Origin: Candidatus Rifleibacteriota bacterium
GTDB taxonomy: Bacteria > UBP17 > UBA6191 > JACPRK01
Direction: 5' to 3'
Assembly (NCBI GenBank): GCA_016213865.1
Contig: JACQZL010000092.1
Span: 1 to 8,980 of the forward strand
DNA: 8,980 bases
Part shown: piece after piece, positions 1-5,591 of the stretch
How the letters are laid out: each line of letters starts with the position of its first letter
Position numbering within the stretch: position 1 is the stretch's first letter
Notes under the pieces: model-generated
Told to the model about the DNA's origin: nothing
Databases searched by the model: none
What the model saw: only the letters and a program-made list of their open reading frames with translations
Translations under genes and position numbers: made by a program

Positions 1-1
1 A

Positions 2-1897
2 GAGAAGATCATCGGCTGCCTTTACGTGGACATCCGGGAGACGACGCGGTTCTTCTCCGAGAAGGACGCCGCGTTCTTCACGGCCCTGGCCAACCAGGCG
101 GCGGTGGCGATCCACAACGCCCGCCTCACCGAGAACCTCAAGGAGAACCAGATCTGCCCCGAGCAGACCAACAACCAGCTCCAGCGCAGCCTCGAGAAGC
201 TGATCGAGACCAACCTGAGGCTCGACCGCAAGATCAACGAGCTGTCGGTGATGTTCGCGGTCTCCAAGTCGCTGAACATGGCGCAGGACATGGACATGCT
301 GCTCAAGTCCATCCTGCGCAGCACGCGCGAAGTCCTCGGCGCCGAGCGGGGCAGCCTCATGGTCTACAACGACCGGCTCGAGGGGCTGGTGGTCAAGCTG
401 GTCGACGGCGTGGACGGCATCGCCGAGAACCGCACGGTCCTCAAGATGGGCGAGGGGATCGCCGGTCAGGTCGCCCTGAGCAACCAGGGCCGCATCGTCA
501 ACCGCGGCAGCCAGGACGACCAGTTCAAGTACGCCCTCAAGCGCGACAGCGATATCCGGCAGATGCTCTGCGTTCCCCTGCAGTCCGAGGGGCGCTGCCT
601 GGGGGTCATCAACCTCACCAACAACCGCAACAACAAGGACTTCACCCAGGAGGACCTGAACCTTCTCACCTCCATCGCGAACCTGGCGGCCGTGACGATG
701 GAGAAGTTCCGCCTGTATCGCGAGAAGCTGAACCAGGAGCGGCTCAACCTGGAGCTCGAGGACGCCCGCAAGGTGCAGCAGTTGCTGTTGCCGCGGGCGA
801 TGCCGCGCTTCCCGCATTTCGAGTTCGCGGCCAAGTACGCCCTGGCCAATCGCGTCGGCGGCGATTACTACGACTTCATCCAGATCGACGCCAACCGCCT
901 GGCGGTGGTCATCGCCGACGTCAGCGGCCACGACATCGCCAGTGCGCTGGTGATGGCCATGGGCCGCAACATGGTCCGCACGTTCTTCTCGATGTGCCAG
1001 TCCCCGGCAGAGGTGCTTGCCCGGACCAGCCGGGTCCTGCGACAGGACACGCAGTCCCAGCGCTACATCACGATGTTCCTGGGCATCCTCGACGCCCGCT
1101 CGATGACGCTGACCTTCTCCAACGCGGGCCACAATTACCCGCTCTTCCTGGTGTCCGGGAGCGACAAGTACAGCGCGCTCGCCACCGGGGGCTTCCCGCT
1201 CGGGCTGGTCGACGACTACAACTACCAGGAAGAGACGCTCCACCTCTCACCGCGAGACCTCCTCATCCTGTACACGGACGGTCTCATCGAGGCCCAGTCG
1301 CCCCACGGCGAGATGTTCGAGTTGAGCCGCCTGGAGCAACTGGTCCTGGAGAGCCGCGATCGGCCCGTCGAAGACCTGGCCGATCACCTCTATTCGTCGG
1401 CGGTCGAGTTCGCCGAGACCGAGAAGCTGCAGGACGACTTCACGTTCCTGGCCATCCGCGCCAAGTCGCCCGACTCCGAGTTGCACCTCAGCTTCGAGAG
1501 CCGCATCGTCAACCTGCCGGCCCACGTCCGGACCATCGGAGGCTTCATCCAGCGCTCGGGCTTCTTCGAACGCGAGCGGGCCAACGTGATGCTCGTCATC
1601 AAGGAAGCGCTGGCCAACGCCATCGAGCACGGCAACAAGGGCAACGCCACGCGCAAGGTCGCCGTCAGCGTCGTCCCCGCGGAGCGCGAGCTGGCCGTCC
1701 GGGTCGCCGACGAGGGCGATGGTTTCCCCGCCATGGGCATCCTGCAGAAGGCCCGTCGCGACCCCACGGGCAAGAAGGGCCGCGGGCTCCTGCTCATCGA
1801 ACAGTATTCGGACCGCATCGAGTTCAACGAGCGCGGCAACGAGATCGAGATCACTTTTTCGAAGCAGCCAAGGACTTCCGATGGCGTCACTGCTTGA
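2..1897 (+). CDS. GAF-GAF-PP2C (SpoIIE/RsbU-type) phosphatase fused to an RsbW-like HATPase kinase, 5' end missing
   Basis: The frame is open from the first base, and the first ~40 codons read as the end of a GAF domain, so the true start lies upstream; a GTG at 26 falls inside that domain and is not a start. Order: GAF tail (to ~130), a predicted coiled coil (~140-240), a full GAF domain (~250-710), a second helical linker, a PP2C/SpoIIE phosphatase (~770-1470), and an HATPase_c domain (~1490-1875). Phosphatase metal motifs are intact: GGDYYD (857-874), DVSGHD (917-934), NAGHN (1121-1135), YTDG (1271-1282) and DD (1433-1438). The HATPase has its N-box (E at 1604, N at 1616, EHG at 1625-1633), a DEGDG G1 box (1709-1723) and a GRG G2 box (1778-1786). 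In known partner switching the PP2C dephosphorylates and the RsbW-type kinase phosphorylates a STAS antagonist. A STAS protein is encoded 65 bases downstream, probably in the same operon. No membrane segment is visible, so it is probably cytoplasmic. The GAF ligand cannot be told. Confidence 0.93.
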   Translation, partial: EKIIGCLYVDIRETTRFFSEKDAAFFTALANQAAVAIHNARLTENLKENQICPEQTNNQLQRSLEKLIETNLRLDRKINELSVMFAVSKSLNMAQDMDMLLKSILRSTREVLGAERGSLMVYNDRLEGLVVKLVDGVDGIAENRTVLKMGEGIAGQVALSNQGRIVNRGSQDDQFKYALKRDSDIRQMLCVPLQSEGRCLGVINLTNNRNNKDFTQEDLNLLTSIANLAAVTMEKFRLYREKLNQERLNLELEDARKVQQLLLPRAMPRFPHFEFAAKYALANRVGGDYYDFIQIDANRLAVVIADVSGHDIASALVMAMGRNMVRTFFSMCQSPAEVLARTSRVLRQDTQSQRYITMFLGILDARSMTLTFSNAGHNYPLFLVSGSDKYSALATGGFPLGLVDDYNYQEETLHLSPRDLLILYTDGLIEAQSPHGEMFELSRLEQLVLESRDRPVEDLADHLYSSAVEFAETEKLQDDFTFLAIRAKSPDSELHLSFESRIVNLPAHVRTIGGFIQRSGFFERERANVMLVIKEALANAIEHGNKGNATRKVAVSVVPAERELAVRVADEGDGFPAMGILQKARRDPTGKKGRGLLLIEQYSDRIEFNERGNEIEITFSKQPRTSDGVTA

Positions 1898-1962
1898 CAA
1901 TTCGCCAGGGACGCGCCAAGTCATGAGTGGCGGCCTCTTGCCGCCGGACCGTTCCTGAAGCC

Positions 1963-3216
1963 ATGAGAGTCAAGTTCTGGGGAACCCGAGGTTCGATCCC
2001 GACGCCCGATCCGACGTGTATGCGATACGGCGGAGACACGGCCTGTGTCGAGATCCGCTCGGGCGGCACCCTGCTGATCCTCGACACGGGGACAGGCATC
2101 CGCCGGCTGGGGCACACGTTGATGTCCGACCCCACCTTCCACGGCAAGGGGTACATCTTCCTGTCGCACTTCCACTGGGACCACATCCAGGGAATCCCGT
2201 TCTTCCAGCCCGCTTTCAACCCCGGCAACGAGTTCCACATCCACGGCGCCTTCAAGGTCGACAGCCGCCTGGAAGACGCGCTCCGCGGTCAGATGGGCAG
2301 CCTCTACTTTCCCGTGAAGATGAGCGACATGCCCTCGAGCCTCCACTTCATCGAGTTGCTCGAAGAGACCATCCAGGTGGGCAGTTGCGTCGTCACCAGC
2401 CGTCACCTCAACCACCCGCAGGGGGCCTTCGGCTACCGGATCGAGGACGAGGACGCCGTGGTGGCCTACGCCACCGACAACGAGCCCTGGCCGGATCGCC
2501 ATCGCGACGAGAAGCTCCACGAGCTGGCGCAGGACGCGGACCTGCTCATCTTCGACGCCCAGTTCACACCCGAGGACTATGAAGCCCACAGGGGTTGGGG
2601 CCACTCGACCTGGGCCGACGCGATCGAGGTGGCCAGGGCCGCCAACGTCAAGACGGTCTGCCTCTTCCACCACGATCCGTATCGCGAAGACGACGCCATC
2701 GACTCGATCCTGGTCGAGGCGCGCCGGAGCTTTCCCGACGTCATCGCAGCTTCGCGCGAGCTGACCCTGGAGCTTCCGATGGAGAGCCGGGCAGCCCCAC
2801 GGCCGCTGCCCGAGGTCCGGCCGGTTTCACGTGCCGGCCCCATCCAGCCCAGGGCGATCGTCAACGACGAGTCGGCCCAGGCATGGCAGCCGTCCAGCCG
2901 CAGCTCGGGCACGGTGCTCTTCATCGAGTCCCCACCCAACCTGTCGCTGCTCAACTCCAAGAAGTTCCACGAGCAGGTCCTGGCCAATCTCGACGACGGT
3001 CATATCCGGGTGGTGCTCGACATGTCGGCCTTGACCTACATCGATTCGGCCGGCATCGGCTCGCTGGCGCTGCTCTTCGATGCCCTCAAGAAGCGCGGGC
3101 TGGAGCTGGCGCTGTGCAGTGTCAGCGCGCCCATCCTCGGCGTGCTGGACATCACGCGGTTCACCACGATCATCAAGGTCTTCTCGGACGCTCGGGCTGC
3201 CGAAGCGACGAGCTGA
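1963..3216 (+). CDS. Metallo-beta-lactamase-fold hydrolase with C-terminal STAS domain
   Basis: 417 residues from the ATG at 1963, which places the family-typical opening MRVKFWGTRGSIPTP at residue 1; an in-frame GTG at 1927 would add 12 unrelated residues. No strong ribosome binding site is seen, so coupling to the preceding gene is possible. Residues 1-275 are the hydrolase: HFHWDH (H69, H71, D73, H74) is the HxHxDH metal motif, H151 in LNHP and D172 in ATDN are the further likely ligands, followed by GWGHSTW (211-217) and FHHDP (235-239). This resembles the stand-alone GTRGS-type (TaR3-like) metallo-hydrolases, whose substrates are mostly unknown; RNase Z and PhnP are more distant relatives. 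A proline-rich linker (~275-315) leads to a STAS domain (~317-415) with DSAG, where S362 sits at the phosphorylatable serine of SpoIIAA/RsbV-type antagonists. Inference: the upstream kinase-phosphatase acts on S362 and so controls the hydrolase or a partner. Domain calls are strong; substrate and regulation are not known. Confidence 0.92.
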   Translation: MRVKFWGTRGSIPTPDPTCMRYGGDTACVEIRSGGTLLILDTGTGIRRLGHTLMSDPTFHGKGYIFLSHFHWDHIQGIPFFQPAFNPGNEFHIHGAFKVDSRLEDALRGQMGSLYFPVKMSDMPSSLHFIELLEETIQVGSCVVTSRHLNHPQGAFGYRIEDEDAVVAYATDNEPWPDRHRDEKLHELAQDADLLIFDAQFTPEDYEAHRGWGHSTWADAIEVARAANVKTVCLFHHDPYREDDAIDSILVEARRSFPDVIAASRELTLELPMESRAAPRPLPEVRPVSRAGPIQPRAIVNDESAQAWQPSSRSSGTVLFIESPPNLSLLNSKKFHEQVLANLDDGHIRVVLDMSALTYIDSAGIGSLALLFDALKKRGLELALCSVSAPILGVLDITRFTTIIKVFSDARAAEATS

Positions 3217-3876
3217 CCGGGGGCTTGGGGCTCCCGCTCATCCTGAGCAGGTCGGAGGGTGGGCTGTCGCTGATGGCCGGCGGTGCTCTTCGAAGCGGAC
3301 GAGAACGCCCTTCGCGGTGCCTCCTCTCAAAGTCCGACCGGGTGGAAGGTCGCCCGCACCTGGAATTGAGCCCGACAAGCCAATCTGAAAGACGTTTCCC
3401 ATGCTCCGAGCGGGTGATTGTCTTTACTTGGTGGTGGCGGGTCTCCAGACCCGCCAGTCCTGATGCAGCCTCTTGGGCCGGTCTGGAGACCCGCCACCAC
3501 CAGTTCATCCATGAATCGCGCGGCATCGCCTCGGCGCCGCTTCCCGACAAACGCCCGGCGGGCCGAACGCCTCAAGTTGGACCACGACACCAACCTGTCC
3601 CACAGTGAGGCAGCCAGATTCAAGCCGGCGTCGCCTTGAGCCATCCCCCCACCATTCTGCCGATTTCGGCGTCGCCGCCCCCGCCGCGGCCGCGCGCGCC
3701 CACGGCGTGCCGCAGGCATCGGCGCCTTCCACGGGTTTCAGGGCCGCTCTCTCGCGCCCTACCTGTCACCGGCCACGCCGCCGGCGCCCGATCCCGAAGG
3801 GAATTGGTCCGCAAGACCGCGCCCGCGCTTGGCCGCTGGAAGTGACCGGGCCGAAAGCCGGAACCGGCGCCGGCCG
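3217..3876. other. Non-coding stretch between convergent genes
   Basis: About 660 bases separate the end of the hydrolase-STAS gene (+) from the end of the toxin gene (-). Short frames exist on both strands, but none has a recognisable domain, a sensible ribosome binding site or non-repetitive composition, so I call no gene. Just after the stop at 3216 there is a small 5-bp stem (3236-3240 with 3244-3248) without a T-run. The clear structure is the inverted repeat at 3429-3502. The segment ~3640-3840 is proline/arginine-like low-complexity GC-rich sequence in all frames. It may be decayed or mobile-derived intergenic DNA. Confidence 0.5.
3429..3502. repeat. Perfect 23-bp inverted repeat, 28-base spacer, palindromic core
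   Basis: Bases 3429-3451 are the exact reverse complement of 3480-3502. Each arm also contains most of its own hairpin: in the left copy GGCGGGTCT (3436-3444) pairs with AGACCCGCC (3447-3455) around two bases, and the right copy does the same. The DNA or RNA can therefore fold as one long hairpin or as two short ones. Lying between convergent genes, it could act as a bidirectional terminator or could be a REP/MITE-like dispersed element. No transposase gene is near and I see no target duplication. The structure is certain; the role is inferred. Confidence 0.8.
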
Positions 3877-3880
3877 TCAC
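3842..3880 (-). terminator. GC-rich hairpin at the end of the toxin gene
   Basis: GTGAC at 3842-3846 pairs with GTCAC at 3876-3880, extended by GGCC pairing (3849-3852 with 3872-3875) across one bulged base. The toxin stop codon (3877-3879) lies inside the stem. There is no T-run on the minus-strand side, so this is only a possible terminator or mRNA-end structure. Confidence 0.22.
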
Positions 3881-4332
3881 GGGACCAGCACAAACCCGCA
3901 ACGCAAGAAGTCGGCGTCGAAACCGAAGACCTCGCGTAGATCGAGGTGCTGCATGAGTGCGAAGCTAGTGCAGTCAGTGAAGCTGAGCGACTGGTCGGCG
4001 TACTTCAACATCACCTCGAGCGCAGCCTCGAAAATGCCTTCGTCCACCGGCAGGACCTCGTAGAAAGCGCTTGCTCGCACGGCCCGCACGAAGGTCACGG
4101 CAGCCGTCGAACCGAGCGCCGCGCGCAGGCGTGTTGCAGTCTCGTCCAATACGTAGTCGGAAGTGAGCCATCGAGCCGCTCTCGCATGTCGCCCGAAGAA
4201 CTCCTTGGCCCTGCCGTGGAACTGGTCCTTGCGGTCAGCGAGAGCGACGAGGGCGCCGGTGTCGACGAATCGTCTCTCCGGACCGCTCCTTTGGCCAGCC
4301 GTAGAGGTAGTGGTCGTGCTGGATTGCGCCAT
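3877..4332 (-). CDS. PIN-domain ribonuclease toxin (VapC-type)
   Basis: 151 residues, near the usual VapC length plus an N-terminal extension of about 20. The acidic PIN residues are all present: D24 in FVDTGAL, E64 in VLDETATRL, D120 in SFTDCTSF and D139 in FGFDADF. These coordinate metal in PIN nucleases, which as VapC toxins cleave tRNA or rRNA and stop translation. The ATG at 4332 is the only usual start before D24, and AAGGGGA lies 8 bases upstream (4341-4347), so this start is well supported. The first ~20 residues are Ser/Thr-rich and unlike a PIN fold; they are translated from DNA that, in another frame, encodes the antitoxin's conserved C-terminal motif. The gene overlaps the antitoxin gene by 98 bases, implying coupled expression. 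Its RNA target cannot be read from sequence. Confidence 0.9.
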   Translation of the reverse strand: MAQSSTTTTSTAGQRSGPERRFVDTGALVALADRKDQFHGRAKEFFGRHARAARWLTSDYVLDETATRLRAALGSTAAVTFVRAVRASAFYEVLPVDEGIFEAALEVMLKYADQSLSFTDCTSFALMQHLDLREVFGFDADFLRCGFVLVP

Positions 4333-4543
4333 CGGTCTGGTCCCCTTCCGCGAGCCCGATGACGTTCCAGAAAGGGTCTGCTTCGGGGCTCGGCGGCGCA
4401 GCCTCGCCCCCGTAACCCAGACGGACGTCGATTGCCTCGCGAACGAACTGGGCCACGCTCTTGTGTTCCCGGGAGGCGCGACGCCTCAGGTCGCCGTATC
4501 GGTCGGGAGCGAGACGGATGTTGGTCGTGATGTATCGAGCCAT
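4235..4543 (-). CDS. Ribbon-helix-helix antitoxin (VapB-type) partner of the PIN toxin
   Basis: 102 residues from the ATG at 4543, chosen because MARYITTNIRL begins the ribbon-helix-helix fold directly; an upstream ATG at 4564 would add seven residues. Residues ~4-11 form the DNA-contacting strand, ~13-26 and ~29-41 the two helices. After a Gly/Pro-rich linker, residues 57-85 (DPFWNVIGLAEG, then HDHYLYG at 76-82) match the C-terminal toxin-neutralising segment seen in many PIN-partner antitoxins. It should bind and inhibit the toxin and repress its own promoter. Oddly, instead of stopping after WPKE it continues 16 arginine-rich residues over the start of the toxin gene; this tail looks like a by-product of overprinting or of a lost stop codon. 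No ribosome binding site is seen before the start. Confidence 0.87.
   Translation of the reverse strand: MARYITTNIRLAPDRYGDLRRRASREHKSVAQFVREAIDVRLGYGGEAAPPSPEADPFWNVIGLAEGDQTDGAIQHDHYLYGWPKERSGETIRRHRRPRRSR
4341..4347 (-). promoter_or_regulatory. Ribosome binding site of the PIN toxin
   Basis: AAGGGGA on the minus strand, 8 bases before the ATG at 4332. It lies wholly inside the antitoxin coding region and supports a toxin start there despite the long overlap. Confidence 0.6.
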
Positions 4544-4548
4544 CGCGA

Positions 4549-4558
4549 TATCATGATA
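4549..4558 (-). promoter_or_regulatory. Palindrome and -10-like box before the antitoxin gene
   Basis: TATCATGATA is a perfect 10-bp palindrome in an AT-rich spot just 5 bases before the antitoxin ATG. Its minus-strand half TATCAT matches the TATAAT -10 consensus at five of six positions. Transcription starting about 7 bases further on would give an almost leaderless mRNA, consistent with the missing ribosome binding site. Ribbon-helix-helix antitoxins commonly bind palindromes overlapping their own promoter, so it is a candidate operator. No good -35 box is visible. Confidence 0.4.
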
Positions 4559-4567
4559 CCACACATG

Positions 4568-4733
4568 CCCTATCGACTCGGCGCTCCGGGCAGGCGGACC
4601 ATCATCTCGACCAGTTTCCGCTTGGTTTCAAGGTCCTCGATCCGCGACGACTTCGAGGTCACCTCCACCACCAGGCAGGGCGGCCGCTACCTCGACTGGG
4701 ACGAGGTAGTCGCTCTCGCTTCCGATCAGCCCT
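4568..4733 (-). pseudogene. Remnant of a Uma2-family (DUF820) nuclease gene
   Basis: Two minus-strand frames together resemble the core of a Uma2-family PD-(D/E)xK-type protein. The first reads SESDYLVPVEV (about 4721-4689), like the SDyvVPD segment. After a +1 frame change near 4687, the second reads RPPCLVVEVTSKSS and then IEDLETKRKL (4686-4607), like the family core E-V-x-S followed by D-x-x-x-K. It stops at 4568-4570, before the usual GVxEYW end. The N-terminal part is absent because the TPR gene ends at 4749. The piece is far below normal Uma2 length (~180-200 residues), frameshifted and truncated at both ends, so it is probably dead. Recognition rests on short motifs. Confidence 0.5.
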
Positions 4734-4748
4734 CCCGGGCCTGTCCGG

Positions 4749-5558
4749 TCAGTTCTGGCCCTGCAGCATCCGGCCGAGCTCGCGGGTGTAGCGCTCGGCT
4801 TCGGGCTCGGAGAGCTTGCCGCCTTGGCCGCGGTCGATGATCGCGGCCAGGTCGGTCTCTCGGCCGGGTCCCAGGTCGGGTGAGACGTCGGCCAGGCTCC
4901 CCTCGCCGGCATCGAGGACGCAGTCGAGATCGTCGACGAGCGAATCGTCGAGTTGCACGGCCGCGACGGCGTGGTCGTAGGCGCGCTCGAGGCTGTCCGG
5001 GAGCGTCGAGGCGAAGTAGGCGAGGGCGGCGCGCTTGTGCAGGTCGGGACTGTCGGGGCAAACGGCGAGAGCTCGTTCCCAGGTGGCGGCCTCCTCGGCC
5101 TCGCGCTTTTGCAGCCCGAGAGCGCGAGCGAGGGCCCGGAGGGCCTCGAAGTGCCGCGGGTCGAGCTTCAGAGCCTGGCGAGACCAGCGCTCGGCCATCG
5201 TCGGAGAGGGGTTCCCGTGCAGGTACGATTCACCCAGCGCGGCCATCGCGTCGGTCCGAAGTCGAGCTGACGGACCGGCGACGAGCGCGGCAGCCAGGGC
5301 CGAGCGACTGCGCTGGAAAGCGGCGGTGACGGAGGCTCGGGGAGCCCCGCGCCGCTCCAGGGCCAGCGCGGAGCGATGGAGCGCGAGGGCTTCCAGACAC
5401 GAACGCTCGATCCGGGGCGATGCGGCGAGAGGTGCCGAGCGGGCAAAGGGGCGCGCTGCCTGGGCCGGGCCCGCGATCTGCTCGAGGGCCAACTGCAATC
5501 CGAGCAGCCCGCAACAGACCGAAAGGCCGAATGCATGTAGGGCAATCAATCGTCTCAC
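4749..5558 (-). CDS. Exported TPR-repeat protein
   Basis: 269 residues from a GTG at 5558, supported by GGAGG five bases upstream. Residues 1-35 look like a Sec signal peptide (MRR, then a hydrophobic stretch, ending GPAQAA), so the protein is probably periplasmic or envelope-located; LSVC is a poor lipobox. About 50-100 is alanine/arginine-rich helix. Residues ~105-207 hold about three TPR units (GESYLHGNPSPTMAERWSRQ, ALKLDP, ERALAVCPDSPD), a scaffold for protein contacts; no enzyme motif is seen. The last 30 residues (240-269) align without gaps to residues 360-389 of the TPR protein encoded 33 bases upstream, with 8 identities and many conservative changes. The two genes are very likely one operon. 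The particular partner or process cannot be named. Confidence 0.8.
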   Translation of the reverse strand: MRRLIALHAFGLSVCCGLLGLQLALEQIAGPAQAARPFARSAPLAASPRIERSCLEALALHRSALALERRGAPRASVTAAFQRSRSALAAALVAGPSARLRTDAMAALGESYLHGNPSPTMAERWSRQALKLDPRHFEALRALARALGLQKREAEEAATWERALAVCPDSPDLHKRAALAYFASTLPDSLERAYDHAVAAVQLDDSLVDDLDCVLDAGEGSLADVSPDLGPGRETDLAAIIDRGQGGKLSEPEAERYTRELGRMLQGQN

Positions 5559-5563
5559 GATGA

Positions 5564-5568
5564 CCTCC
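5564..5568 (-). promoter_or_regulatory. Ribosome binding site of the shorter TPR gene
   Basis: GGAGG on the minus strand, five bases before the GTG at 5558. It decides in favour of this non-ATG start, which also gives a proper signal peptide. Confidence 0.65.
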
Positions 5569-5591
5569 GGGACAGGAGTCGGCTTGGCCGC

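Noticed and set aside
26..28. GTG as start of the first gene
   Set aside because: The frame is open to the window edge and the eight codons before it (EKIIGCLY) continue a GAF domain.
994..1926. 310-codon + strand frame inside the phosphatase-kinase gene
   Set aside because: Out-of-frame Arg/Pro/Gly-rich translation over well conserved PP2C and HATPase motifs.
1927..1962. GTG start 12 codons upstream for the hydrolase-STAS gene
   Set aside because: Homologues of this hydrolase family begin at the MRVKFWGTRGS-type segment; the extra residues are not family-like.
3250..3339. 7-bp inverted pair GGTCGGA/TCCGACC as mobile-element ends
   Set aside because: Too short and imperfect, with no target duplication or transposase.
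3569..3611. Nested stem (GCCTCA/TGAGGC outer, GTTGG/CCAAC inner) as a possible structured RNA
   Set aside because: Short stems of this size are expected by chance in GC-rich DNA, and no promoter, T-run or known RNA motif accompanies it.
4163..4840. 225-codon + strand frame across the antitoxin, Uma2 remnant and TPR gene end
   Set aside because: It runs antisense to three better supported features and has no recognisable domain.
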